Positions 1 through 7,837 of a stretch of DNA of 64,000 nucleotides are shown here, one piece after another. Under the pieces are notes generated by a model. That model made no database searches. It had not been told where the DNA came from and saw only the letters and a program-made list of their open reading frames with translations. The stretch is from the NCBI GenBank assembly GCA_000995965.1, contig LBYD01000001.1, forward strand, positions 248,001 to 312,000, written 5' to 3'. How positions within the stretch are numbered: the first letter of the stretch is position 1; each line of letters opens with the position of its first letter. The position numbers and the translations under genes are program-made. This DNA is from Candidatus Moranbacteria bacterium GW2011_GWC2_40_12 (GTDB lineage: Bacteria; Patescibacteria; Paceibacteria; Moranbacterales; UBA11712).

Positions 1-1058
1 TAGTCAGCCGTCATCCAATCTTTGGACCGGCATGTATGTTCATAGGTTATATTGAGTACCGCCTGGGGATTTTCACCTCCCATATCAGCGCTATAATCAA
101 TTTTTCGCCGCATGCAAATATCGCTTTTGAGCGCATTCATGTTCGCGTCAACGACCATAAGATAATCTCCGTCAAATTCCTTCACTCTTCCGCCCCAGTT
201 CATTTCATCAATTTCTTTCTGCAGCTGTTCGTCTTTGAAAAAAAACTGGATATCTTTTCTTTTGAGATGGCTTTCCATTCTTTTTCCAAGTTCCAGATTC
301 TCGGAAATCGAAAATTTGTGGACTTTTTCAATGAGAACATCAGCCAGCTCGCCAAGTATGTTTTTTCGCTCTCCTTTGGCAATTCCCTGTTCCAAGAATC
401 CCTTTTCCACCTGATATTCAAGCTGAAGAATAGCCGTCTGGTCGCTATATTGCCCCGGATAATCGTTGATTTTCACCGGCCCGGTGATCGCCAGAATGGA
501 ATTCAAAATATCAGTATTCACCGCGATAACGCCGTCAAAATTTTCCCCTCCCTCGCCGAACTTATAGAAATACTCCGCTTTTTCGGCGTTCACTTTGAAA
601 TCCGGCGACCAGTTCGAATCGCGCATTTTCCAGGCTTTGATGCCGAGTATATCAGAAAAAGGAACCGGCGGAGTTTCTGTCAACGGAATGCGCTGGTCAA
701 AAATTCCTGTATCGTGAACGTCAAGGCCGGAAATTTTGCCATTTTTTGTTTTCACGATTCCGAAAGAGCCTATGAAACCGCCTCCCGGGCGAAGTTCCAT
801 GTCATTTTGAAAAAGGACGAGAAAAGTTTTCTCGCCGGAAAATCCTCCCATTTTATCGTATATATTCGCCAAAACCGCAAGTTCATTTTTCCGTTCGGGT
901 CCAACAGGCAAAATATTCGTGAGGGGTTTCAGGTTTTCGATGTTCCGGTTTTGGATTTGGAGAAAAATATACCAGCCAAAAAGCGCCAGCGCGGCCACGA
1001 GCCAGAAAATAATCCAGAATTTCCAGGTATATTTTCGACGAATTTTCGGATGATTCAT
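1..1058 (-). CDS. DUF4012-family membrane-anchored protein, 3' end beyond window
   Basis: The gene starts at 1058 and runs off the left edge, so only about 352 N-terminal residues are visible. A basic N-terminus is followed by one membrane segment (residues about 13-31), then an extracellular part with the DUF4012 hallmarks FLVLFQNDMELRPGGGFIGS and, later, FDGVIAVN and ITGPV. DUF4012 proteins are common envelope proteins of Patescibacteria and some Gram-positives, often beside polysaccharide genes; their biochemical role is not established. No stop codon lies in the visible frame. It is transcribed away from the coiled-coil gene at 1145, so the two promoters are close together. Confidence 0.85.
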   Translation of the reverse strand, partial: MNHPKIRRKYTWKFWIIFWLVAALALFGWYIFLQIQNRNIENLKPLTNILPVGPERKNELAVLANIYDKMGGFSGEKTFLVLFQNDMELRPGGGFIGSFGIVKTKNGKISGLDVHDTGIFDQRIPLTETPPVPFSDILGIKAWKMRDSNWSPDFKVNAEKAEYFYKFGEGGENFDGVIAVNTDILNSILAITGPVKINDYPGQYSDQTAILQLEYQVEKGFLEQGIAKGERKNILGELADVLIEKVHKFSISENLELGKRMESHLKRKDIQFFFKDEQLQKEIDEMNWGGRVKEFDGDYLMVVDANMNALKSDICMRRKIDYSADMGGENPQAVLNITYEHTCRSKDWMTAD

Positions 1059-1087
1059 AACAGCTTAATTTAGCAGATTCAAGGCGC

Positions 1088-1116
1088 TTGTCAACTTTTT
1101 GGGGATAGATTATAAT
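1088..1116 (+). promoter_or_regulatory. sigma70-type promoter of the coiled-coil gene
   Basis: TTGTCA (1088-1093), a 17-base spacer and a perfect TATAAT (1111-1116). Transcription would begin near 1123, which rules out the ATG at 1118 and points to the ATG at 1145. Confidence 0.7.
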
Positions 1117-1144
1117 TATGTCACGCTCAAATAATTTTAAGCTT

Positions 1145-1543
1145 ATGGACACTCAAAAGCTTCTAGAAGCAATAAAAAAAGAAAATAGAAAAACGAAAGA
1201 TGAAACAGTGAAAGAGCTGAAAGGATATGTCGGAGAAGAAATCGATAAACTGGCCACAATGACCCAAAAAGGATTTCTGGAAGTGGGTGGAAGAATGGAT
1301 AAACTCGATGGCAGAATGGATGGGTTGGATGGCAGAATGGATGGGCTGGAGGGTGGCATGGGAGAATTGAAAGTCGGAATGAAAAACCTGCACAAACGAA
1401 TGAATGTTTTGGAGGATAATCAGGAAGAAATCAAAACAAAGCTTGACGGCCTCGCTTATCGCTTTGAATTGGAAGAATTGAGAGTCCAGCACTCGAGGCG
1501 CTTGCGGGCTTTGGAGCTTAAAGTTGGCATCAAGCCGGCATAA
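1145..1543 (+). CDS. small coiled-coil protein with GRMDGLD repeats
   Basis: 132 residues, very hydrophilic, no signal peptide or membrane segment. The middle has near-identical short repeats of the type GRMDxLD/GRMDGLE (residues about 60-82), then a heptad-rich C-terminal half, so it should form a long coiled coil and probably oligomerise in the cytoplasm. Similar short proteins with variable M-D-x-L repeats are frequent hypothetical proteins in candidate-phyla genomes; no function is known. The 1145 start is chosen because the promoter -10 box ends at 1116; no Shine-Dalgarno sequence is visible. The tandem repeats make copy-number variation between strains likely. Confidence 0.7.
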   Translation: MDTQKLLEAIKKENRKTKDETVKELKGYVGEEIDKLATMTQKGFLEVGGRMDKLDGRMDGLDGRMDGLEGGMGELKVGMKNLHKRMNVLEDNQEEIKTKLDGLAYRFELEELRVQHSRRLRALELKVGIKPA

Positions 1544-1619
1544 AAGATAAACACAATACTCAATACTAAATATACTGTACTAAAAATGGCTTTCTTAAGC
1601 CTTTTTTGTTTATTTCGAC

Positions 1620-1648
1620 TTGACAAAGACGTACCAGCCTGCTATGCT
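1620..1648 (+). promoter_or_regulatory. strong sigma70-type promoter, unit 1 of the 1.6-3.5 kb region
   Basis: TTGACA at 1620, 17-base spacer, TATGCT. It drives a GC-rich transcript that ends at the terminator at 2378-2409. Confidence 0.7.
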
Positions 1649-1649
1649 A

Positions 1650-2377
1650 GACACACAAAATCGCAATGTGCGATAGGAAAAGTATTATTACCAACCAAAA
1701 GAGAAGGAGATTCGCCATGCCCGACGTTTTTTTGAGTACCTGCGGCCAGTGCCACTTTTTCGAATGCAACGCCAATATCGGCGCCCAGGGCCCCATCACC
1801 TGACCCAGGTGAGCCCCCGGCGCGGGCTGGCGGCCTTTCCGCCGGCCCTGCCATCGTGAAAGGAGAGTTTATTAACCCCGGCCATTGCGGCCGCCTGACC
1901 GGCCCGCCGCTAAAGCGGTGGTTTCGGAGGTGCCCCATGACCATCACCCGGTGCCACAGGACAGAGGTTCCTGGCTAGGCGCAGACAATCTTCGGCAGCG
2001 GCCCGCGTGAGGCGGCTGACGAGATTGCGTGTAGTGCCCCGCGGGGTGACTAAAAGACCGGCGGCTCAATCCCACTCTGGGAATAGGCCTGGCGGCAGCT
2101 GGTGTCGGTGCCGATCCACGGAGATCTGGCGCCCGCGGCCCAAAGAACGCCAGCAGAGCCCTCCCACATTCCGGCCCATCAGCCTGACCTTTCCGCGGAA
2201 GGCCGGGCCAACGTCCTCGCGGGTTGTGTAGCAAAAGCGGTGCGGCTGCTGGGAGACACTCCAACCCCTCCCGGCGCCGCGCCGCCCTTTTTTACGAAAA
2301 GTGATTTTGTTCTTTTTTTATCGCCTCTCCGGATAACGAGGCAAATTATCAATCATTTAGGAGCTTCCAGTATCACC
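1650..2377 (+). ncRNA. GC-rich transcript unit 1, coding content unclear
   Basis: Between a strong promoter (1620) and a strong terminator (2378) lies GC-rich sequence with many hairpins, for example around the TTCCGCGGAA palindrome near 2200. Apart from the 28-aa ORF at 1717, only weak ORFs are present; an open frame from 2102 has no ribosome site and runs through the terminator. I do not see the conserved blocks of RNase P RNA, tmRNA or SRP RNA. It may be a leader/ncRNA or a decayed Cys-rich gene. Confidence 0.3.
1717..1803 (+). CDS. 28-aa Cys-containing mini-protein, possibly frameshifted
   Basis: ATG at 1717 follows GAAGGAGA at good spacing. The product (MPDVFLSTCGQCHFFECNAN...) has a CxxCHFFEC motif that looks like half of a small zinc site, then a TGA. 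In another frame immediately downstream (about 1805-1978) the translation continues with INPGHCGRLTGPP, RRCPMTITRCH and more Cys/His before a TAG. A one-base shift between about 1790 and 1855 would join both into one Cys-rich protein of about 85 residues. The coding call rests on the ribosome site and the Cys pattern; a structured RNA is the alternative. Confidence 0.4.
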   Translation: MPDVFLSTCGQCHFFECNANIGAQGPIT

Positions 2378-2409
2378 CCAGCAGAACCGGATTTCTGCTG
2401 GTTTTTTTT
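2378..2409 (+). terminator. rho-independent terminator of unit 1
   Basis: Stem CCAGCAGAA/TTCTGCTGG followed by eight T. Confidence 0.85.
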
Positions 2410-2458
2410 GAAAATTAATCTTTTAAAATTTTTCTTGCTTCATTTTTCCACCTTCTTT

Positions 2459-2486
2459 GTTGACAAGAGCCAAAAAACTGCTAAAA
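2459..2486 (+). promoter_or_regulatory. sigma70-type promoter of unit 2
   Basis: TTGACA at 2459, 16-base spacer, TAAAAT. It lies just after the previous terminator and starts a separate short transcript. Confidence 0.65.
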
Positions 2487-2493
2487 TCAGAAC

Positions 2494-2779
2494 TACCAGA
2501 GAACTCCCTTTCTTTGGTGGTGCTTGCGGAGCGCGGATATTGGAGCTGGAAGTCAACCTCCCCGTTAAGCGACAACTAGAATCTCTCTTGTCCGCGACTC
2601 CGCCTTATTTCAAAAGTTTCAGTTCTTTATTAGAACCGAGAAAATTCTCGGCAAAAAATTCTCAATCGGATAATATTATCCAGGGCTGGCGTTCGTTCAG
2701 TTTCAATTTCTAGAATCAAATCTAGCAATTATAAAACGGCCGCCAGCCTCCCCTTCCTTACAATCTGTAAGGTTTTTTA
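2494..2779 (+). ncRNA. candidate structured RNA of about 285 nt
   Basis: The unit runs from the promoter at 2459 to its own terminator and holds no convincing ORF. Hairpins seen by eye: CCGAGAA/TTCTCGG near 2637-2652, the perfect palindrome GGATAATATTATCC near 2668-2681, a closing stem GGCTGGCG (about 2684)/CGCCAGCC (about 2741) that encloses CTAGA/TCTAG, and the terminator stem. Promoter, dense nested stems and terminator make an independent non-coding RNA the best reading. I cannot assign it to a known family. Confidence 0.5.
2756..2779 (+). terminator. terminator of the candidate structured RNA
   Basis: Stem CCTTACA/TGTAAGG with a two-base AT loop, followed by six T. Confidence 0.8.
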
Positions 2780-2837
2780 TTTCTCGAAAATTTTCTTTTG
2801 CGGTTTTTTTGTTGCCGTGGTAGATTATGAACATCAG

Positions 2838-3445
2838 TGTTTGAGGGAGGTGATGATGAGGAACGCTTTGGTAAGGAAAGGCTTCGTCTAACGACGAGCA
2901 ACACGAAACTTCACCCAGCCGCCGCTGGAAGAATCGTGGATATCATTCAAGAATTCAACGACTTACTCCGGCGGCGCAAACTTTTTCAGTTCTTGAGAAA
3001 TATACGGGCTTTGCCGGGGAAAACAAGGTTGATACCCATACTCCTTTCAAGTTTTCGGTGCTTCTTCCTTTTTTCCGGCAGCCCGCCAGCTCTTCGTGAG
3101 GAGCCTCCAGGCGATCCGCGGCATACCCCTTCCGCGGAAAAACCCGGGCCTGATCCACACCCGCCAACGCTTCAAAGCTGGTTCCCCCCGGCAAAGGCGG
3201 TGAGAGGCTCTTCACGAACCCTTTCAAAAAGTTTGCAGATCCCTGGCGTTTTTTGCTCCCGGGGGAGAAAAATCGGTCGAGCGAAAAACGCCAAAACCAC
3301 TAAAGGGCCCCGCAACTCGGGGAAGAGGTGACCAATGGACTTCCCGGCAATTTTTGCGGAAGAACTAAGGAGGACGCCTATGAGGAAAAGCACAACTGAG
3401 ATAACTGGCGCGTTAATCTTCAAAAAATATAACTGAAACAAAAGC
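2838..3445 (+). ncRNA. GC-rich transcript unit 3 with tiny ORFs
   Basis: GGGAGGTG at about 2845 precedes ATGATGAGGAACGC..., which stops after 11-12 codons. The rest has short open stretches in changing frames but no continuous gene. TTCGTGAGGAGCCTC (from about 3097) pairs with GAGGCTCTTCACGAA (from about 3203) over 15 positions with one wobble, enclosing a second stem at CCGCGG...CCGCGG. The unit ends with the ORF at 3380 and the terminator at 3446. Either a structured RNA with leader peptides or a decayed gene. Confidence 0.3.
3380..3436 (+). CDS. 18-aa peptide ORF with perfect ribosome site
   Basis: The ATG at 3380 is preceded by AAGGAGG with seven bases between, and the frame encodes MRKSTTEITGALIFKKYN then TGA, ten bases before a terminator stem. 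The ribosome site is among the strongest in the window, while neighbouring housekeeping genes have weak ones. Too short to assign a function. It may be a translated peptide, a leader, or the end of a decayed gene. Confidence 0.4.
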   Translation: MRKSTTEITGALIFKKYN

Positions 3446-3476
3446 ACCCCGGGGCTCATGCCACGGGGTAATTTTT
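3446..3476 (+). terminator. terminator of unit 3
   Basis: Stem ACCCC.../GGGGT followed by a T run. It directly abuts the transposase-associated palindrome at 3477. Confidence 0.6.
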
Positions 3477-3506
3477 ATCCTAAGATCCGATCTTGGGATA
3501 GAGATC

Positions 3507-4181
3507 TTAGGATAGATTTTCAAGAATTAGCTTTTCGTCTTCCTTTTTTAACTTCGCCGCCTCAACATTCTCTTTTGCAAAATTTTCATATTCTTTATTG
3601 TTTTTAAATTGGCTCCAAATCACTTCTCCGTTACATATATCGCTTTTACTCTTTCTTAAGAAGTTCGACAGACTGCTCCAGGGGTATTTTTTCGCGTCCG
3701 AAATATTGTGCACTTCGGCGTTGCAATTTACGTAGGCAGAAAGATAAAGAAGATGATGAGTCGATTTGATGAGGCTAGACTTGCACTTCCCCTGAAACAA
3801 GACTCCACTGCGATTATATTTTTTGTTGAAATACATTGTGAATCCTATCCCTACTCTTTGCATAAATCTTTCAATACCATTTTTTGCAAGTTGTTCCAGG
3901 ACAAAGTGATAATGATTCGGAAGCAGAGAAAAACAAACAATTTTAACCAGCGGATTTCTTTTCCTAAGATCCGATCTTAGGAAGGTTTCTACTGTCGCTT
4001 TTGGATAGGTTTTTTTGTGATCGCGCCAGCGTATCATGAGACCGTCTTGCTCGTCGTTCATAAGGCGCATTGAAAGCAAAAAGCGACGATAATCAAAATC
4101 ATCTAGAAATATTTTTCTTTTATCGATTCCTCTATTGAAAATGTGGTAGTATTGATCTTTAATAAATTGCACTTTTCGCAT
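3507..4181 (-). CDS. REP-associated tyrosine transposase (Y1_Tnp/RAYT)
   Basis: 224 residues of the Y1 transposase superfamily (TnpA_REP). The N-terminal YYHIFNRGIDKRKIF is the family signature; the HUH metal motif is LLPNHYHFVLEQ (His90, His92), and Tyr117 in MYFNKKY is the likely catalytic tyrosine. RSGVLFQGKCKS and HLLYLSAYVN complete the core. These single-strand nucleases mobilise REP palindromes. Residues about 68-74 (LRSDLRK) are encoded by a palindrome copy inserted in frame in the variable loop just before the HUH strand. The stop codon lies in the downstream palindrome. It sits between a terminator and the MacB-like operon. Confidence 0.93.
   Translation of the reverse strand: MRKVQFIKDQYYHIFNRGIDKRKIFLDDFDYRRFLLSMRLMNDEQDGLMIRWRDHKKTYPKATVETFLRSDLRKRNPLVKIVCFSLLPNHYHFVLEQLAKNGIERFMQRVGIGFTMYFNKKYNRSGVLFQGKCKSSLIKSTHHLLYLSAYVNCNAEVHNISDAKKYPWSSLSNFLRKSKSDICNGEVIWSQFKNNKEYENFAKENVEAAKLKKEDEKLILENLS
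3961..3983. repeat. in-frame palindrome inside RAYT 1
   Basis: TTCCTAAGATC/GATCTTAGGAA around a central C. The outer two copies of the same family flank the gene. The copy is translated as part of the transposase without breaking the frame. Confidence 0.85.
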
Positions 4182-4220
4182 AGATTTATTTTATCCTAAG
4201 ATCCGATCTTGGGATGGCAA

Positions 4221-5537
4221 TTATTTACGCAGGGCTTCGATAGGCGAGAGTTTTGACGCTTTCCAGGCCGGATAAATTCCAAAAATGATGCCCGTGACAG
4301 CTGAAAAGCTGACCGCCACCAAAATTGTGCTCACTGGAACAGAGAACTGGAGAAAAAAACCAAGCCGGACCAAAAAACTGTTGAGAAGATACGTCGCCGC
4401 GATGCCTAAAATGATTCCCACGGCCCCCCCCAAAAGCGTGACAATGACGGCCTCAAAGAGAAACTGGCGCAAAATCCCCGAACTTGAAGCGCCCACTGCC
4501 TTGCGAAGGCCGATTTCGCGCGTTCGTTCAGTGACCGCCACATACATGACGTTCATTATTCCCACTCCGCCAACAATCAAGGAAATCGATGTGAGCGCGA
4601 GAAGAAGATAGTTTATCGTCCCGAAAACTTTGTCGATCATCGCTTTTCCCTCTGCCGCCGACATGACGACAAAATCTTCCTTGTCCGGATCGGTGATATC
4701 ATGCTCCTCGCGCATCACGTCGCGGATATCCACGGCCGTTTCTTCGATGCGCGAAGTGTCTTTCACTTTGAAAGTGATAAACTGGACATAGTCAATGCCC
4801 ATCAATTTCTTGTTGAGTGTTTTGAGAGGAATATAAATCGCGTCGTCAAAATTGAAAAATCCGGCCGCTCCCCGCTCGCGAACAACTCCGATGACGCGAT
4901 AGCTTTGGCTTTTGATTTTGATATTTTTTCCGACCGCGTCCCCTTCCCCAAAAAAACTTTTTTTGACGCCCGCGCCGATAACCGCCACTTGAGCCGCGCC
5001 AGATTCGTCGCCCTCCGAAAAAAAAGCCCCATCCTCGAGCTGGATCTGGCGGTCAATTTCAGTGTAGCTGGGATTCACTCCGAAAAGAATCACCCGTTTA
5101 TTCACGTTGGAATAGCTCACCAGCTCCTGGTCAATATTTCCAGCGCTCCAAAGCTTTATATTCGGGATTCTGGCCACTGCTTCCGCGTCTTTCTCTTTGA
5201 GCGTTGTGATTGCGAGGCCCGTCCCCCGCCCGGCAATATTTTCTGATGATGTTTCCGAGACTCCCGGCACTTTCACCTCAACTTGGACATAATCCGTTCC
5301 GAAAACCTCGATTTGCCCCAGGACATAGTTTTTGAGCCCCGCCCCGCCTGCCATCACAATGATGACGGAAGTGATCCCGATCACGATTCCCAGCACCGTG
5401 AGCGCCGTGCGAAGCATGTTGGCGCGCAAGTTGCGAAACGCCAAACGAAACACCACTGTCCACTCGTGGGGAGAACGGATAGTGAGATGGAGAAGGGAGT
5501 GGAAAATATTTTTTATGCGAGATAAACTTTTCGCCAT
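4221..5537 (-). CDS. MacB-like ABC transporter permease (FtsX fold)
   Basis: 438 residues. A cytoplasmic amphipathic N-terminus leads to one membrane helix (NMLRTALTVLGIVIGITSVI), a large extracytoplasmic MacB_PCD domain, then three C-terminal helices starting near SISLIVGGVGIMNVMY, with the family motif ERTREIGLRKAVGA between helices. It is half of a type VII ABC exporter with the ATPase at 7018 and periplasmic-type adaptor at 7838. The start at 5537 (MAKSLSRIK) is preferred to a longer frame whose first 23 codons would translate the GCCTGCC repeat in the gap. Second of two paralogous permeases, so the transporter may be a heterodimer. Confidence 0.88.
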   Translation of the reverse strand: MAKSLSRIKNIFHSLLHLTIRSPHEWTVVFRLAFRNLRANMLRTALTVLGIVIGITSVIIVMAGGAGLKNYVLGQIEVFGTDYVQVEVKVPGVSETSSENIAGRGTGLAITTLKEKDAEAVARIPNIKLWSAGNIDQELVSYSNVNKRVILFGVNPSYTEIDRQIQLEDGAFFSEGDESGAAQVAVIGAGVKKSFFGEGDAVGKNIKIKSQSYRVIGVVRERGAAGFFNFDDAIYIPLKTLNKKLMGIDYVQFITFKVKDTSRIEETAVDIRDVMREEHDITDPDKEDFVVMSAAEGKAMIDKVFGTINYLLLALTSISLIVGGVGIMNVMYVAVTERTREIGLRKAVGASSSGILRQFLFEAVIVTLLGGAVGIILGIAATYLLNSFLVRLGFFLQFSVPVSTILVAVSFSAVTGIIFGIYPAWKASKLSPIEALRK

Positions 5538-5579
5538 AAATATGTTCTCGTAATTTGCAATTGGCAATTTCGCTCGCTC

Positions 5580-5595
5580 TGCCTGCCGGCAGGCA
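5580..5595. repeat. GCCTGCC-type palindrome between the permease genes
   Basis: Perfect palindrome TGCCTGCCGGCAGGCA in the 120-base gap. Related sequences border the tRNA-Thr near 11461 and 11569 and are translated in the P-type ATPase near 52581. Confidence 0.8.
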
Positions 5596-5657
5596 AGTCG
5601 CTGCAATTCGGATAGGATTGCAGAAAATCCAAATTATGAATTACTGATTCCAAATCA

Positions 5658-6899
5658 CTATTCATAACGCAGCGCTTCCGTGATATTCAGTTTTGCGGCT
5701 TTGCGGGCCGGGTATATCCCGAAAAAAATCCCAATACCCGCCGAAATGAAGACAGCCAAAAAAATCGACGAAAAAGTGACGATAAACGGCCAATGATAGC
5801 CAAGTTTTTGGATAATCAGCGCCGCAAGAGCTGAAATCGCCACGCCCCCCAAAATTCCAACCGCCCCGCCAATCAGTGTGACCACCACAGATTCGATGAG
5901 AAACTGGAACAATATGGCTGAATTTTTCGCTCCTATGGCTTTGCGAAGCCCCACCTCGCGGATCCGCTGGTTGACCGAAATGAGCATCGTATTCATAATC
6001 CCCACTCCGCCGACCATGAGAGAAATCGCCGCGATGGCTACCAAAAAATATTTTATCGCTCCAGTCACATTCTCGATGGCATCAAGTCCCGCTTTTTGAT
6101 CCCTGACGGAAAAGTCATCATCAGCCTCTTTTTTGATGCCATGCTGATCGCGGAGAGTGATGGTGACATCCGCTTTTGCCCGGTCAATATTGTCTTCACT
6201 GTCAACTTTGAGGCGAATGAAGTTGAGATAATCCACTCCGAGCATTATTTTCTGGGCCGTGAAAAGCGGCATAAAGACAGTCGTATCCTGATTGGAAAAA
6301 GCGGTTGAGCCTCTTTTTTTGAAAATTCCGATCACTTCAAAGCTCTGGTCGCTGATTTTTATTTTTTTTCCGACAGCATCGCCTTCTCCAAAAAGATCCG
6401 CGGCCACTTCAGATCCCAGAACCGCGAGGCGCGCGAGGCTGGTTTCCTCTTCCTTGGTGAAAAAACGGCCGCTTTCTATTTCAGCGTTTTCGACATTTAT
6501 ATAACTGGCTGTTGTTCCTTGAAAAGTATAATTTTTATCTATTCCTTCGTATTGAACCGTATCGTTTCCGCTAATATACGCAGTTCCATCCACAACATTG
6601 GGTACATTGTTTTTTTGAAGAAGCGCTTTCATATCGTCGTATTTGAGGGTCGTGATGACTACTCCAAGAGCGCTTGCCGGCGGGCCTGATTCTTCCGAGG
6701 CTCCCGGCAAAACACCGATGAGGTTTGAGCCGACTCCGCGCACCTGGTCCAAAATAAGCTCCTGGGCGCTCGTTCCGATAGCCATTATGATTATCACAGA
6801 AGCAATCCCGATCACGATTCCGAGAATCGTCAAAAAAGAGCGGAATTTGGCAGCCATTAAATTCTTATATGCTATTTTTATCGGATCCGATAATCTCAC
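5658..6899 (-). CDS. MacB-like ABC transporter permease (FtsX fold)
   Basis: 413 residues with the same layout as its downstream neighbour: N-terminal helix (FRSFLTILGIVIGIASVIIIM), MacB_PCD extracytoplasmic domain, motif QRIREVGLRKAIGAKNS, and three C-terminal helices ending in FGIYPARKAAKLNITEALRYE. It pairs with the LolD/MacB-type ATPase upstream. Such permeases do not form a classical channel; they pass conformational force from cytoplasmic ATP hydrolysis to an extracytoplasmic partner. In a cell probably lacking an outer membrane, a peptide/toxin exporter or envelope-remodelling machine is more likely than lipoprotein transport. Substrate unknown. Confidence 0.9.
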   Translation of the reverse strand: MRLSDPIKIAYKNLMAAKFRSFLTILGIVIGIASVIIIMAIGTSAQELILDQVRGVGSNLIGVLPGASEESGPPASALGVVITTLKYDDMKALLQKNNVPNVVDGTAYISGNDTVQYEGIDKNYTFQGTTASYINVENAEIESGRFFTKEEETSLARLAVLGSEVAADLFGEGDAVGKKIKISDQSFEVIGIFKKRGSTAFSNQDTTVFMPLFTAQKIMLGVDYLNFIRLKVDSEDNIDRAKADVTITLRDQHGIKKEADDDFSVRDQKAGLDAIENVTGAIKYFLVAIAAISLMVGGVGIMNTMLISVNQRIREVGLRKAIGAKNSAILFQFLIESVVVTLIGGAVGILGGVAISALAALIIQKLGYHWPFIVTFSSIFLAVFISAGIGIFFGIYPARKAAKLNITEALRYE

Positions 6900-6914
6900 A
6901 ACGATTCAATAAAT

Positions 6915-7017
6915 ATCAAAAAAGAATTGTGAATTTAGAACAAGAATACGGAATATAGAATTCTAGATTCGATATTCCGGATTCCCATTCACAATTCTAA
7001 ATTCCCAATTCTCAATT
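6915..7017. repeat. AT-rich intergenic repeat (GAATTCTAAATT type)
   Basis: Short direct and inverted copies of AATTCT/GAATTT words fill the gap between ATPase and permease genes (for example TTCTAAATTCCCAATTC). No ORF or promoter is visible. Confidence 0.4.
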
Positions 7018-7743
7018 CTATTTCAATAATTCTTCCTCCCCGTCGGCGATTCTTCTTTTTTTCACCAGATAATCATTTTCCACCTTTCCGTCAAGCATCT
7101 GTATGATTCTTTTGGCGTGTTCGGAGGTATAGGTTTCATGGGTAACCATGACGATCGTATGGCCGTCGTTGTTGAGGCGCTGGAGAATCCGCATTATCTG
7201 GAGGCCGTTTTTTGAATCCAAATTTCCCGTCGGTTCGTCCGCGAGAATCAGCGCGGGGTCATTGACCAGAGCCCGGGCAATCGCCACGCGCTGCTGCTCT
7301 CCGCCCGACAGCTGATTGGAAAAATTGCTGATCCTGTTTTCAAGATTCACCGACCGAAGCGCATCGTGAACTTTTCTGTTCAGAAGGCCGCGGGATTCCT
7401 TCCTCTCGTCATAAAGAAGCGGCAATTCCACGTTCTCAAAAACTGTTGTCCGGGGAAGAAGATTGAAAGACTGGAAAACAAAGCCGATTTTCTGGTTTCG
7501 GAGAAAGGCCAAATCGTCGTCCGAAAAATTTTTTGTATCTTTTCCCTGAAAAAAATACTCACCGTCCGTCGGCCGGTCCAAAAATCCGAGAAGCTGCATC
7601 AGAGTCGATTTTCCGCTGCCGCTCGGACCCATGATTGATACGAATTCCCCGTCGGCTATGTCAAAAGTAACCCCGCAAAGGGCGCGGGTGACAATGCCTT
7701 CATTGTCGTATTCTTTGCAAAGATTTTTGACTGAAATTAACAA
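7018..7743 (-). CDS. ABC transporter ATPase, MacB/LolD type
   Basis: 241 residues with all ABC motifs: Walker A GPSGSGKST (39-47), Q-loop VFQSFNLL (89-96), signature LSGGEQQ (145-151), Walker B LILADE (165-170) followed by PTGNLDS, and switch histidine in VTHE (about 202). The PTGNLDS D-loop and Q-loop FNLLPRTTVFENVELPL are typical of the LolD/MacB/FtsE branch. It energises the two permeases encoded next and is preceded by the adaptor gene, giving an adaptor-ATPase-permease-permease operon. A basic tail (VKKRRIADGEEELLK) extends beyond the core fold. Confidence 0.95.
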   Translation of the reverse strand: MLISVKNLCKEYDNEGIVTRALCGVTFDIADGEFVSIMGPSGSGKSTLMQLLGFLDRPTDGEYFFQGKDTKNFSDDDLAFLRNQKIGFVFQSFNLLPRTTVFENVELPLLYDERKESRGLLNRKVHDALRSVNLENRISNFSNQLSGGEQQRVAIARALVNDPALILADEPTGNLDSKNGLQIMRILQRLNNDGHTIVMVTHETYTSEHAKRIIQMLDGKVENDYLVKKRRIADGEEELLK

Positions 7744-7764
7744 AAGTAATTGGTAATTTGTAAC

Positions 7765-7836
7765 TAGTAATTGGGAAAAAATCGGAAAGCAAATATCCGA
7801 ATTACGAATTGCTAATTACGAATTACATGCACAAAC
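7765..7836. repeat. AATTACGAATT-type intergenic repeat
   Basis: Repeated words AATTACGAATTGCTAATTACG before the ATPase start. Similar ATTCGTAATTCGTA sequence occurs at about 23641-23685, 40262-40379 and 49866-49917, always just upstream of a minus-strand start codon. Confidence 0.5.
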
Positions 7837-7837
7837 A

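Larger units (their letters stand above)
3477..4215 (-). mobile_element. RAYT/REP element 1 (palindrome family AAGATCCGATCTT)
   Basis: A transposase gene bounded by its palindrome on both sides: 3477-3499 (with an additional half copy to 3513) and 4193-4215, both ATCCTAAGATC/GATCTTGGGAT. A third, more perfect copy (TTCCTAAGATC/GATCTTAGGAA) lies inside the gene at 3961-3983. The TAA stop of the transposase is itself supplied by the 3' palindrome. Layout fits a REP-associated tyrosine transposase unit. Confidence 0.75.

Noticed and set aside
36..1073. Long plus-strand ORF (345 codons) opposite the DUF4012 gene
   Set aside because: The minus strand encodes a clear DUF4012 protein with a proper signal/anchor; the plus ORF has no recognisable motif and no ribosome site. 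Antisense shadow.
2102..2713. 203-codon plus-strand ORF
   Set aside because: It runs through the terminator at 2378-2409 and the promoter at 2459, starts with GTG without a ribosome site and changes composition abruptly after about 70 codons.
1650..2779. RNase P RNA, tmRNA or SRP RNA in the 1.6-2.8 kb units
   Set aside because: Conserved blocks (GAGGAAAGUC, tmRNA tag, GGAAGCAGC loop) are not visible. Kept as uncharacterised RNAs; a covariance search is decisive.
5538..5606. N-terminal extension of the permease (MQRLACRQAERAKL...)
   Set aside because: The extra 23 codons translate the GCCTGCC palindrome region and precede the conserved cytoplasmic start; the ATG at 5537 gives a normal MacB permease.
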